Origin: Actinostola sp. cb2023
Taxonomy: Eukaryota; Cnidaria; Anthozoa; Actiniaria; Actinostolidae
Length of the DNA: 64,000 nt
Direction of reading: 5' to 3'
Assembly (NCBI GenBank): GCA_033675265.1
Contig: JAUJYZ010000068.1
Span: 106,001 to 170,000 of the forward strand
Positions 33,673-45,345 of this stretch are shown piece by piece. The position numbers were made by a program, and so were the translations under genes. Positions within the stretch are counted from its first letter, which is position 1. The number at the start of each line of letters is the position of its first letter. The notes beneath the pieces are model-generated. The model did not search any database. It was not told the origin of the DNA and saw only the letters and a program-made list of their open reading frames with translations.

Positions 33673-34344
33673 TAGGCAACGGCGAAAAGCACATGATTGA
33701 CATGAAAGACCTTTTCGCGGCAAAATCGTAATATCCAATCGGGTTCGAGTATTTTCAGCGGGAAAATGAATATAAACCTTGAAACAGCACAAGTGATCTG
33801 CCATTGCCAAAAGAAAGGCGACTGGCCATGCATGGATGGTACAGCCAACAGTAAGTACTTTGTTAAGATTGGTTTCAAAGGCGAACGGTAATTTGTACGA
33901 AACTGATGTTTTTATTTTAATATTATTTGTTCTCTTCAGTCATCAGTACATAGAATGATAGATCGACCCAACTCGTCCCAAGCACACCACGAGTACTAGC
34001 TGTAACTGTAAGTATAGACTACTTCACTAGTCATTTTTGCCATTTCCTCTGGTATCTCGTATCGTATTCTATTCACGTTATGAGCAACCTTTTTGAATTA
34101 AAGATGTAAATTAAAGTGTACTTTCATGATAACTGAATTCAAATTGGATTTTGTAAGATTGTAGCTCAAAGATACGGTTTTGTAGGTTTTCACATCTCAC
34201 CACGAGCACGACTATAGTATAGAGCCGCATCTGACACGAGCAAGGAAAACTTGCTCGTGTAGACGACAAAAACATCGCCATTTTTTCCTTGTCAAGGAAA
34301 ACTTGATCGTGTAGATGACAAAAAAATGGCATTTAGTTTGCTTG

Positions 34345-34714
34345 TCAAGGAAAACTTGTCAAGCCGTAAAACTTGCCAGGACTAAGCCGATCCTGACTTC
34401 TCAGATATGAAAAGGCAAACCTCTTATATTTTGTGAAATAAAAAGAAAAGTTAGTTAGTCATGTGAAAACAGAAAGAAGCTTTTATAGCGAACTTGAAGC
34501 ATTCACCGTGCATTCACACGAGTCAGTCACATCGCCTGCCTTTCAATGTTTCAGGGTCCCCTGAAGTCTAGTGTGGAACCAACAAAATGTCCCCAGAAGT
34601 AGGTCAATCGGCTGCTGAAAGAAATCACGATTTTTTGTGTATTGTATATAGTAGAGGAAACTTATTACTCGGGCCCAGGCCGCAGGCCGCCCGAGTTAGA
34701 AAATGCGGATTTCG

Positions 34715-34746
<32 letters not shown>

Positions 34747-35865
34747 TTTGTTCGGCTTCAAAATGACGAGTATGCGACGTATTTAATCGTATCCGGAGTT
34801 TCAAGATTACTCCGCAGATTTGAAAAGATAAAGGAGACACAGGACTCAAGTAGATTATGAATCTTAGTTTTGAAAGCAGCTGTAGATCTTCAAGCTATTA
34901 AAAGGTCAGGATTCTAGTTCATCGTTTCAATGACTAGAAGTGGTAAAAGGACTAGAAGCTCGCTTAAATATATATTTTTTTAAACAAACGCGAGGCCGTT
35001 ATCGGAACCATCTGACCTATGCAACCTCAGACGTATCATGTTCGTACTCACCGGACTAATAGTCTCCCTCGTCACTCAACTGTCACTGATTGTCATGACG
35101 TCAGAGAAATTATATTGTATTGAAGAAGATGTCCTTGTTTTATTCGACGTTCGAACCGTAACTCGAACCCGAACTCGATTCCAAACTCGACGTTTCGGGA
35201 TCTGAAGCTAGAGAGGGGGCCTTTACACAAACTCATCAAAATCAAATCAATTGAACTCAAAGTCAAAAGGTAATCAAATGAACTCAAAGGCAAATCAAAT
35301 GAACTCGACACATACATGTATATACATAGTCTCCCTCGTCACGCAACTGTCAGTCATTGTCAGGTCTCTCCTCGCGCAGCTGACATTGTCCTTGTTCTTC
35401 AACCAACTGGCATTCATTTTCAAGTACTTCCTCGAACAACTGACATTTTCCTTTTCACAATGCCCGAGTGAACGCTCATTGAGCGTCTTGTTATATTCTT
35501 TCACCGAATCGCGGCTTAGCTAGATTTTTCTCAATCAGTCAATGATCGACTGATCGAGCTCGAGGTCAAGACTGAAATATGCACGCCGGTGTGTCAGGTT
35601 ATAGATCTAAAACTTGTCAAGCCGTAAAACTTGCTGAAGGACCTAAAAGCCGATCTATGAAAAGGCATGCAGTACTCTTATATTTTGCGAAATCGGAAAA
35701 GAAAAGTTAGTTAGTTGAAAACAGATAGTTATTTAAAAGCTTTTATTGCGAGTCCCCAGAAGTCTAGTGTGGAACCAACAAAATGTCCCCAGAAGTAGGT
35801 CAATCGGCTGCTGAAAGAAATCACGATTTTTTGTGTATTGTATATAGTAGAGGAAACTTATTTTA
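34345..35865. repeat. Two copies of a roughly 300-bp repeat
   Basis: 34345-34667 and 35603-35862 share AACTTGTCAAGCCGTAAAAC, AAAGAAAAGTTAGTTAG and the exact block from GTCTAGTGTGGAACCAAC to TAGAGGAAACTTATT. Between them lie a TAG microsatellite and a stretch at 35325-35470 of imperfect repeats around CAACTGACATT. No coding exon was identified. Confidence 0.65.
34709..34747. repeat. TAG microsatellite
   Basis: A run of GTA/TAG trinucleotides, about ten copies. Confidence 0.9.
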
Positions 35866-36044
35866 TACTTTCACCGAATCGGCTCGGCTAGATTTTTAAC
35901 AGCTAGCCCGGCAGCAACCAGCAGCAGCCCGGTACATTGTTGGTCCATCGATAGCTATCCATCGATCGGTCCATGTCGTTTTTGGCCATGTCGCGAATCT
36001 GCCAATCGAGTGGGACTGGGAACTAGACATAGGAAAAATCCAAA

Positions 36045-36254
36045 ATGGCGTCGCAAGCGATGGAAGGAGACGAGAAGATCTTCAAACTTGATATCGTCAC
36101 CCTTCCATTTCGTGAGGGAGCTGTGAAGAACAAAGAGATGGCTTCGTCTACTAAGACTGATATTCGCGAACTGAAACAGAGACACATGGAAGCCTTGAAA
36201 GCTTTTATCAGTTACTTTAAAGTGCTACTTAGACGAAAATCGATCGAAGTTTAA
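36045..36254 (+). CDS. Hypothetical ORF, 3' end replaced by MITE
   Basis: An ATG in good context (CCAAAATGGCG) opens a frame beginning MASQAMEGDEKIFKLDI, with TKTDIRELKQRHMEALKAF as a charged helix. The last twelve or so codons lie inside a Harbinger-like MITE that starts at 36215. Without the MITE the frame would run SYM and stop, or meet a GTAAGC. It could be a first exon of the SET-containing gene to the right, but the phase does not fit the next candidate exon, so this is unproven. Confidence 0.35.
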   Translation: MASQAMEGDEKIFKLDIVTLPFREGAVKNKEMASSTKTDIRELKQRHMEALKAFISYFKVLLRRKSIEV

Positions 36255-36916
36255 TTTAGCTGAAACTTCACTGAAATAATCTCAAAGACCCATACAATCA
36301 CTGGTTAATGTGCTTTCTCAAAATTCCTATGGGAAGTATTACATTTTTATGAATCTTTAGAAGTGTCAGTGAGGTCATCTACAACCCAAACAATCAACAC
36401 GGCTTCGCTCCATACATTTCTTTGTGTTTAGTTTCTTGAATTATTTTATTTCTCTGAAGCTAAAAGTTTGGGTGAAGGAGTTTTCTTACATTATTTGTGT
36501 TTAGGATTGATTGTCTGACCAGTTTTGTTCAATGCAGAGCTGTTGTCTGAACAAAACATTGAGATATTTTGACTCACAAAATACAAAGAAATGTATGGAG
36601 CTGAAAGTTGGGGGGCTTTCTCAGTATATCACCGTCCTGAATTCCTGAAAATTTGAATAACAATAGTTCATATTGTTGTATGCCTCGTTCTACAAAGAGT
36701 TCTTGATTTGAATAACAAAGGTTTTTCAGGATAGTGATATACTGAGAAAGAGCCCGTCATCACTGACTCCTCTAAAGATTCATGAAAATATAGTACTTCC
36801 CTCTGGAATATCGAAAAAAGATTTTAACTAGTTATTATTAGACCCTTGAAGAATTATTCAATGAAGTTTCAGCTAAATTAAACTTCGATCGATTTTCGTC
36901 TAATTAGCACTTTAAG
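36215..36916. mobile_element. Harbinger-like MITE
   Basis: The terminal inverted repeats CTTTAAAGTGCTA / TAGCACTTTAAG continue as the strongly matched arm ACGAAAATCGATCGAAGT and diverge further in. Both sides are flanked by TTA (36212-36214 and 36917-36919), the three-base duplication typical of PIF/Harbinger. A second hairpin with TCTCAGTATATCAC arms sits inside, at about 36617-36755. Confidence 0.72.
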
Positions 36917-37000
36917 TTACATGTAAGCTTATACCAACTTGAAGTTAAACTGTTGCATTGTAAAGAAAATCATTACAAAATTAACCTGGATTTTCGGCAG

Positions 37001-37076
37001 TTGAAAGCAACGACTTCGAAGCTAGCTTACTTCACGACCCGTGTATGGAATTTCATGTATTCGAGTAGAAGACATG
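37001..37076 (+). CDS. Possible 5' exon of the SET gene
   Basis: This 76-nt segment has an acceptor (TTTTCGGCAG) and a GTAATA donor and is open as LKATTSKLAYFTTRVWNF... in phase 0 to 1. The end phase matches the first SET exon at 38524. There is no homology support, so this stays a candidate. Confidence 0.3.
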
Positions 37077-37429
37077 GTAATACTCTTGATATACTAGAGA
37101 AAGTGATGGGTCTAAGTATATTACATGTAGATACAAGAATAATGATGTTATGGTGACACTCGTGTTGTATGTGAATGTCATGGCTCTAGTCTAGACATGA
37201 GCGAAGAACTGCAGGGCGCTAATCTCATGAAAACAGCTATCAGTGATGAAATACCTAAAAGAGACAGTACAATTTTGTCTTGCAGAATGAGGTCAAAATT
37301 GGCCTTGGTGCAAGTAAGTGGTAAAACTTTTAAAGAAAATAAATTGTGAAATTTTAATAATACCACCACCCAAGATTAAAGGAAAAAAATATATAGCAAA
37401 CTTAAAAATATGTAAGTTACGTTGAAATT

Positions 37430-37979
37430 AGCCTGCGGATACAGCCGCTATTTTACGCTCGCCACAGGGATCTCCTGAAAGAAGCGTCTGCGTTGTGAGT
37501 GCAACATTCCTGTACTGTGACGTCATTTTTGACCCGATTCTGGTCATAGAAGCTGATTGGTCAGCTTGCTGGTAATCACATTATTTGCATAAATTAAGCT
37601 CACCGAAACCAGAACGACCAGAACAAAATATTACAATGTCGATTGTATCGGACTTATCATATGCACAGATGAATAAAATTGTGTTCTACAATAATTGTGA
37701 TTGCCGAATCAACAAACTCAGGCCGTTTAGAAGTAGTGTTCACAACATGAGCAGCTGTGTTGTATCAGATTTACAACACGAACTGTCATGACCTCAGAGG
37801 TAAAAGTAAATATAAGTCAGTAATAACCTTTATTTAATCCCAGGGTAATCCCTTCAGTATCCCGAAGGACACTGGCACTGTTATCACTGGGAGCCCAGTA
37901 CAGGAATGTTGCACTCACAATGCAGACGCTTCTTTGCGGGAGATCCGCGACCGCCAAAAAGCAGCTGTATTCGCAGGCG
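37430..37979. mobile_element. Inverted-repeat element, GCCTGCG ends
   Basis: Arms of about 90 bp (GCCTGCGGATACAGC ... GAAGCGTCTGCG ... AACATTCCTGTACTG on the left, the reverse complement on the right) enclose about 370 bp. A short open frame at 37636-37791 lies inside and is not recognised. Confidence 0.72.
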
Positions 37980-38523
37980 ACGTTGAAATATATAGGAAAA
38001 AACAATTTTATGAAATAATATTAACTCTTCCATCTTTAAAGATTGTATTGTCAGTTATAAAAAAGTACATTATAGTCTAAAAAGTAGCAAGTGTATATAG
38101 TTAATCTGATAGGGGATCAACAACATTCTTAATAAAAGAACATGTTTTACTTAAAGCACACAATATATTGCCACTAAAGTAATTCAATAAATATAACAAT
38201 CACAGCTGTTGGGGAGGAGCCCTAAAATGGCTGGAATTCGAGGCAAACGATTCCATAGTTCATTGATTTTGTTGTCAGATTGAGAACTGGAAAACAAATA
38301 TTTCTGACTCAAAACCGGTTTTACCAATTTCGCTTATACCCCTCTTCCCCTCACACCCCTTCCCTCCCCTTCACTCCCCTCCCCCTAGGAGCTGACACCA
38401 CAAAACAAAAGCCCTTGTCTTTATACTACATTATATTATTATTTATTACTATTGGTTGCAAATTTTTACATTATTGGTGATTCAATTTGTTTTCTTCTTA
38501 ATCATCTTATATAATAAAAATAG

Positions 38524-38607
38524 GAGCCAGATTTTTTATGCAATGGCTGTCCAAGACTGATATTGATCCACCAGGACTAGCAAAAAGATTTGTCAATAAT
38601 TACATAG
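38524..38607 (+). CDS. SET-domain gene, SET exon 1
   Basis: This 84-nt exon has a TAAAAATAG acceptor and a GTAATG donor, phase 1 to phase 1. It encodes ARFFMQWLSKTDIDPPGL followed by AKRFVNNYIG. The DPPGL...RF...IG segment is the usual lead-in to the SET fold in KMT5A-like proteins. The true start of the gene is upstream and not certain. Confidence 0.7.
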
Positions 38608-38660
38608 GTAATGTGCAATAAATTAATGAAGTGCATAATGTTGCTTTTAAGAAATTCAAT

Positions 38661-38777
38661 AGCACTCCAATGACTCTGAACAACGGTTTCAAGTCAAGGT
38701 TATCGGGTCAGTAGAAAAACTTGACCTGAAAGCCTAGACTTGAAACATTTGATTTGTTCAGAGTCATTGGAGTGTAA
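38661..38777. repeat. Intronic hairpin
   Basis: AGCACTCCAATGACTCTGAAC and its reverse complement near 38757-38777 enclose a second matched pair, TTTCAAGTC / GACTTGAAA. Confidence 0.65.
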
Positions 38778-39208
38778 CTTCGATATCAGCTATTGCTTGA
38801 CTTTATGTGCACAGTGTTTTCAACTTGATCAAACACTGTGACTGATTTACATAGGATATTTTTTGTGACTGTGAAAATGGTCACAACATGCCACACTGAC
38901 AGTTACAGCAATTAAGAATTCGGAATGTTTTTATAGACATGATCACGGAACTGACCCGGATGCTCGTCACAGCACAGTGCAGAAGGTTTCCCAGCCATAC
39001 AAAAAGTACTCTATTTCACTCGTAATCATTCTACTAGTTCCCAGAATGCACTGCAATCTCATGTACATGTATGCCTCATGTTATGTAATCTACAAAATGG
39101 CCAATCAACAATTATTAGTAACATTGAATTCTTCTGTGCATGTATACATGTATTACTGTTCAATCCTTTAATGCTTATAATTAGTTGTTCAATTGCTCCT
39201 TTTTTTAG

Positions 39209-39371
39209 GACATGGAGTCTTTGCACTTAAAATGTTTGAGATGGGTGACTTCCTAATGAAATACAATGGCGAAGAATGCTCAGAAGAGCAAGGAAACCAA
39301 CGGGAGAAAAACTATCCAGTTAACCTTGGAAGTTATATATTTTTCTTTTCCCATAAAGGAAAAACTTATTG
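39209..39371 (+). CDS. SET-domain gene, SET exon 2
   Basis: This 163-nt exon follows a TTTTTTTAG acceptor and ends at a GTAAGA donor. It enters in phase 1 and leaves in phase 2. The protein reads GHGVFALKMFEMGDFLMKY, then NGEECSEEQGNQREKNYP, then GSYIFFFSHKGKTY. This is the SET N-terminal module: G-x-G-V-F-A for S-adenosylmethionine binding, the GDF/Y-x-G strand, and the aromatic strand before the CIDAT motif. The closest relatives by pattern are KMT5A/SET8-like lysine methyltransferases. This exon is intact. Confidence 0.88.
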
Positions 39372-39533
39372 GTAAGACATTGTTGAAGAATCACTTTAAA
39401 GAGGCTCGCCTTAGTACAGAGCTCTGTTGGACTATAGCCATTTCCCTGAGTCATTCTTTTTTCATTAAATGTGTGTTTGAAGGAGATTAGAGTTAATGTG
39501 GCTACCCCAATGACGTCACTAAAAATAATTGCT

Positions 39534-41690
39534 TATTGTAGCTCTTGTAGCTCTGTACATGTAGTTCTGTAGCTCTTGTAGCTCTGTACGTGTAGCTCTT
39601 AACTTGTAGCTCTGTACATACATGTAGCTCTGTACATGTAGGTCTTGTAGCCCTCTGTACATGTAGATCTTGTAGCTCTGTACATGTACATGTAGCTCTT
39701 GTAGCTCTGTACATGTAGGTCTTGTAGCCCTCTGTACATGTAGCTGTGTAGCTCCTATAGCTCTGTAGCTCTTAACTTGTAGCTCTGTACATGTAGCTCT
39801 TGTAGCTCTGTACATGTAGGTCTTGTAGCCCTGTACATGTAGCTGTGTAGCTCCTATAGCTCTGTAGCTCTTAACTTGTAGCTCTGTACATGTAGCTCTT
39901 GTAGCTCTGTACATGTAGCTCTTGTAGCTCTGTACATGTAGCTCTTGTAGCTCTGTACATGTACATGTAGCTCTTGTAGCTCTGTACATGTAGTTCTTGT
40001 AGCTCTGTACATGTAGTAGCTCTTGTAGCTCTGTACATGTAGCTCTATAGCTCTGTAGCTGTGTAGTTCTTGTAGCTCTGTACGTGTAGCTCTTGTAGCT
40101 CTGTAGCTCTTGTACATGTAGCTCTGTAGCTCCTACAGCTCTGTAGTTCCTATAGCTCTGTAGCTCTTGTACATGTAGCTCTTAACTTGTAGCTCTGTAC
40201 ATACATGTAGCTCTGTACATGTAGGTCTTGTAGCCCTCTGTACATGTAGCTGTGTAGCTCCTATAGCTCTGTAGCTCTTGTAGCTCTTAACTTGTAGCTC
40301 TGTACATGTAGCTCTTGTAGCTCTGTACATGTAGGTCTTGTAGCCCTCTGTACATGTAGCTGTGTAGCTCCTATAGCTGTGTAGCTCTTAACTTGTAGCT
40401 CTGTACATGTAGCTCTTGTAGCTCTGTACATGTAGGTCTTGTAGCCCTGTACATGTAGCTGTGTAGCTCCTATAGCTCTGTAGCTCTTGTAGCTCTGTAA
40501 CTTGTACTTGTAGCTCTGTACATGTAGCTCTTGTAGCTCTGTACATGTAGGTCTTGTAGCCCTCTGTACATGTAGCTGTGTAGCTCCTATAGCTCTGTAG
40601 CTCTTGTAGCTCTTAACTTGTAGCTCTGTACATGTAGCTCTTGTAGCTCTGTACATGTAGGTCTTGTAGCCCTCTGTACATGTAGCTGTGTAGCTCCTAT
40701 AGCTGTGTAGCTCTTAACTTGTAGCTCTGTAGCTGTAGCTCTTGTAGCTCTTGTAGCTCTGTACATGTAGGTCTTGTAGCCCTGTACATGTAGCTGTGTA
40801 GCTCCTATAGCTCTGTAGCTCTTAACTTGTAGCTCTGTACATGTAGCTCTTGTAGCTCTGTACATGTAGCTCTGTACAATCATGTAGCTCTGTACATGTA
40901 GCTCTTGTAGCTCTGTACATGTACATGTAGCTCTTGTAGCTCTGTACATGTAGGTCTTGTAGCTCTGTACATGTAGCTCTTGTAGCTCTGTACATGTAGC
41001 TCTATAGCTCTGTAGCTGTGTAGTTCTTGTAGCTCTGTACGTGTAGCTCTTGTAGCTCTGTAGCTCTTGTACATGTAGCTCTGTAGCTCCTACAGCTCTG
41101 TAGTTCCTATAGCTCTGTAGCTCTTGTACATGTAGCTCTTAACTTGTAGCTCTGTACATACATGTAGCTCTTGTAGCTCTGTACATGTAGGTCTTGTAGC
41201 CCTCTGTACATGTAGCTGTGTAGCTCCTATAGCTCTGTAGCTCTTGTAGCTCTTAACTTGTAGCTCTGTACATGTAGCTCTTGTAGCTCTGTACATGTAG
41301 GTCTTGTAGCCCTCTGTACATGTAGCTGTGTAGCTCCTATAGCTCTGTAGCTCTGTAGCTCTTGTAGCTCTGTACATGTAGCTCTGTAGTTCTTGTAGCT
41401 CTGTAGGTCTTGTAGCTCTGTACATGTAGCTCTAGTAGCTCCTACATGTAGCTCTGTAGCTCTGTAGCTCTGTAGCATGTAGCTGTGTAGTTCCTGTAGC
41501 TCTGTACATTTGTAGCTCTTGTAGCTCTGTACATGTAGCTCTTGTAGCTCTGTAGCTGTACATGTAGCTCTTGTAGCTCTGTACATGTAGGTAACTCTAG
41601 CTCTGTACATGTAGCTCTTGTAGCTCTGTACTCTGTAGCTACTATAGCTCTGTAGCTGTGTAGTTCTTGTACGTAGCTGTGTATCTCCAG
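39534..41690. repeat. Minisatellite in SET intron, GTAGCTCTTGTAGCTCTGTACAT
   Basis: About 2.2 kb of units are built from GTAGCTCTT, GTAGCTCTGTACAT and GTAGGTCTTGTAGCCCT. A longer cycle with CTGTGTAGCTCCTATAGCTC recurs many times. It fills the intron between SET exons 2 and 3. The minus-strand frames rich in YRATRATCTELQ are artefacts of the repeat. Confidence 0.93.
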
Positions 41691-42455
41691 GTAGCTACTA
41701 GAGTTACAGAGCTACATGTAGCCACTGGAGCTCCTACAACTCTGTAGCTACTGTATAGCACTGTAGCTATTAATGTAGAGATTGAGAATAATTTAAATAA
41801 TGTAGTATCTTGTTAAAACATCATGTTCCTACAGTGTGTGCTCTATTAAAAGAGTTACACCAATTTGCCCTAGGTACATCAAGTAGGTGTGTATGTAGCT
41901 CCAAACCCAGGTGAACCTTCTTAATGAACCTTGCTATATCCAACAAATTAATATCAACGTCATGATTAAAGAACTCTGCAAAATGGGGCTATAGAAATAA
42001 GCAAACAAAAATACCTACATTTAAAAAGTGGCTTGCTTCAATGTGAGAGCTAGAGGTGATAAACCAGTAAATGCACACACTTGTACACTCTTTACTGCGT
42101 GTCTTGTAACTCTGTACAAGGCCCCCTTGCCAGCTACAGTACATGTATTATTTTGTCTCTGTAGCTAAGAGGTTCTGAGATTGTCTGATCATTAGCCAAT
42201 GTAGATGTTTTGATGTACTCTGTAACTACAGATTGTAGTTCCTATAATATGTAGCTCTTGTGCATAAATCTGCTTTTTTGTAGCTCAAACAGAAAATTTA
42301 TAAATTGTTGGTGCTGTACCTTTAAATACATCCTTTGGCAGGTTGTTAGTATGAATAGCTGTGAGTTCCACCACTTTTACAGCTACAGTATATAGAAGTT
42401 CCTATTAATACTTCCTTAAATTGATGATGGATTTTGGGTTTTATTCCTCTCACAG

Positions 42456-42651
42456 TATAGATGCCACATATTCTAAAGGACTGGGGAGATTTGTAAATGA
42501 TAACCCTGAAAAAAAAGCAAATGCTCTGTAAAGAAAATCATATGCCATGAAAAGGTGCACCTGTGTCTTCTTTGCCAAGCGAAAAATAGAAATTGGTGTA
42601 GCTCCTATAGCTTCGATTATGGTGTAAAACTTGTACCATGTACAAAAAAAG
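42456..42651 (+). pseudogene. SET-domain gene, SET exon 3 (frameshifted)
   Basis: A CTCTCACAG acceptor starts an exon that completes the cysteine codon of the previous exon and reads C-IDATYSKGLGRFVND, a textbook SET motif. After an A8 run the homologous reading moves to another frame (VKKIICHEKVHLCL), then back (FAKRKIEIG), then again (SFDYGVKLVP) before a GTACTC donor in phase 1. The expected SET C-terminus is thus present in pieces across three frame changes, and read straight the exon stops after NAL. It is either decayed or carries sequence errors. The phase-1 end fits the mini-exons that follow. Confidence 0.75.
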
Positions 42652-45345
42652 GTACTCTGTACAAATGTAGACATTAAAGAGTGCTGTCATGTTCATACTA
42701 TTGTAGCATCCAAGTTCTACATTAGCTGTATTATATGTGATCAGACTGCATGGTAATTGAGAAGCTCTATACATTTGTATGTACTAATTATATAAGAGTA
42801 CTAGTGTCGCTATCATATTCATAGCAGGTCTACATTATTGTAGCTCATTACTAACATGCTATTCTATTTCCTATTAGATACAACTGCTGAATGTAATCAG
42901 ATTGGTAAGGAGTATTATGTACTAATATTAGAGACTGTGTGCTATCATATTCATACCAGGTCTACATTATTGTATCATTACTAACACACTATTCTATTTC
43001 CTATTAGATACAACTGCTGAATGTAATCAGATTGGTAACTCTTAACTTGTAGCTATGTACTAATATTAGAGACTGTGTCGCTATCATATTCATACCAGGT
43101 CTACATGTATTGTATCATTACTAACACGCTATTCTATTTCCTATTAGATACAACTGCTGAATGTAATCAGATTGGTAAGGAGTATTATGTACTATTAGAG
43201 ACTGTGTTGCTATCATATTCATATACAGGTCTACATTATTGTATCATTACTAACACGCTATTCTATTTCCTATTAGATACAACTGCTGAATGTAATCAGA
43301 TTCTGTAAGGAGTGTATGTACTATTAGAGACTGTATCTCACTATCATATTCATACCAGGTCTACATTATTGTATCATTACTAACACGCTATTCTATTTCC
43401 TATTAGATACAACTGCTGAATGTAATCAGATTGGTAAGGAGTATTATGTACTATTTAAATTTATATAAGAGACAGTGTGTGCTCTATCATATTCATACCA
43501 TTCTACATTATTGTACATCAAGTAACACGCTATTTATTTCCTATTAGATACAACTGCTGAATGTGATCAGATTGGTAAGGAGTATTATGTATATAATATT
43601 AGTCAGTGTCGCTATCATATTCATACCAGGTCTACATTATTGTATCATTACTAACACACTATTCTATTTTCTATTAGATACAACTGCTGAATGTAATCAG
43701 ATTGGTAAGGAGTATTATGTACTATTAGAGACTGTTTACTATCATATTCATAACAGGTCTACATTATTGTATCATTGCTAACACGCTATTCTATTTCCTA
43801 TTAGATACAACTGCTGAATGTAATCAGATTGGTAAGGAGTATTATGTACTATTAGAGACTGTGTCACTATCATATTCATACCAGGTCTACATTATTGTAT
43901 CATTACTAACACGCTAAATATTCTATTTCCTATTAGATAAAACTGCTGAATGTAATCAGATTGGTAAGGAGTATTATGTACTAGTTAATTTATATAAGAG
44001 ACTGTGTCGTATTCATATTCATACCAGGTCTACATTATTGTATCATTACTTTAAATACATCCTATTCTATTTCCTATTAGATACAACTGCTGAATGTGAT
44101 CAGATTGGTAAGGAGTATTATGTACTAATATTAGTCAGTGTCGCTATCATATTCATAAATTGGTCTACATTATTGTATCATTCCTACTAACACACTATTC
44201 TATTTTCTATTAGATACAACTGCTGAATGTAATCAGATTGAAAAAGGAGTATTATGTACACTGTACTATTAGAGACTGTGTTGCTATCATATTGATTTCA
44301 TAACAGGTCTACATTATAATTGTATCATTACTAACACGATTCTATTCTATTTCCTATTAGATACAACTGCTGAATGTAATCAGATTGGTAAGGAGTATTA
44401 TGTACTATTAGAGACTGTGTCACTATCACATTCATACCAGGTCTACATTATTGTATCATTACTAACACGCTATTCTATTTCCTATTAGATACAACTGCTG
44501 AATGTAATCAGATTGGTAAGGATTATTATTTGTACTAGTTAATTTATATAAGAGACTGTGTCGTTATCATATTCATACCAGGTCTACATTATTGTATCAT
44601 TACTAACACACTATTCTATTTCCTATTAGATACAACTGCTGAATGTGATCAGATTGGTAACTGGAGTATTATGTACTAATATTAGAGACTGTGTCGCTAT
44701 CATATTCATACCAGGTCTACATTATTGTATCATTACTAACACACTATTCTATTTCCTACTAGATACAACTGCTGAATGTAATCAGATTGGTAAGGAGTAT
44801 TATGTACTAATATTAGAGAGTGCTGCTATCATATTCATACCAGGTCTACATTATTGTATCATTACTAACACACTATTCTATTTCCTAATAGATAAAACTG
44901 CTGAATGTGATCAGATTGGTAAGGAGTATTATGTACTAATATTAGAGTGCTGCTATCATATGCATACCAGGTCTACATTATTGTATCATTACTAACACAC
45001 TATTCTATTTCCTAATAGATAAAACCGCTGAATGTGATCAGATTGGTAAGGAACGTATTATGTACTAATATTAGAGTGCTGCTATCATATTCATACCAGG
45101 TCTACATTATTGTATCATTACTAACACACTATTCTATTTCCTACTAGATACAACTGCTGAATGTAATCAGATTGGTAAGGAGTATTACATGTACATGTAT
45201 GTACTAATATAAGAGTGTCGCTATCATTATTCATACCAGGTCTACATTATTGTATCATTACCAACTCGCTATTCTATTTCCTATTTATAATAGTTACCAC
45301 TGCCGAATGTAATCAGATTGGTAAGCAGCATTATGAAAATTATTA
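42652..45345 (+). repeat. Tandem array of about 125-bp exon-intron units
   Basis: Nineteen full units are each made of a 27-nt core with splice sites and an intron of about 95-110 nt. The intron consensus includes GTAAGGAGTATTATGTACTA, CTATCATATTCATACCAGG, TCTACATTATTGTATCATTA and ATTCTATTTCCTATTAG. The first intron after SET exon 3 already shows a degraded version of this sequence. Introns vary in length through small indels, while the 27-nt core is almost indel-free. More units lie at 48.06-48.72 kb and 60.5-61.7 kb. Confidence 0.92.
42878..45320 (+). CDS. Nineteen nonapeptide mini-exons, cluster 1
   Basis: Mini-exons start at 42878, 43008, 43148, 43277, 43407, 43548, 43678, 43805, 43937, 44081, 44214, 44361, 44489, 44630, 44763, 44892, 45019, 45148 and 45294. 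All except the one at 43277 (28 nt) are 27 nt, with an AG acceptor after a T-rich tract and usually a GTAAGG donor. Each is phase 1 on both sides, so any number can be joined in frame. Each adds one nonapeptide such as DTTAECNQI, DTTAECDQI, DKTAECNQI or VTTAECNQI. The copy at 43277 has a changed end, and the one at 44214 has lost its GT donor (AAAAAGG). Function is unknown; the unit is acidic and has one cysteine. Confidence 0.72.

Noticed and set aside
36045..38607. Joining the MASQAMEGDEK frame to the SET exons
   Set aside because: The available donor (phase 2) does not match the next candidate exon (37001, phase 0) without meeting a stop.
39502..41610. Minus-strand frames rich in YRATRATCTELQ
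   Set aside because: Translation of the GTAGCTCTTGTAGCTCTGTACAT minisatellite; stop-free only because of the unit.
42878..45320. CRISPR-like pattern of regular short repeats with spacers
   Set aside because: The spacers are themselves repeated introns, the cores are not palindromic and have splice sites, and the context is eukaryotic.
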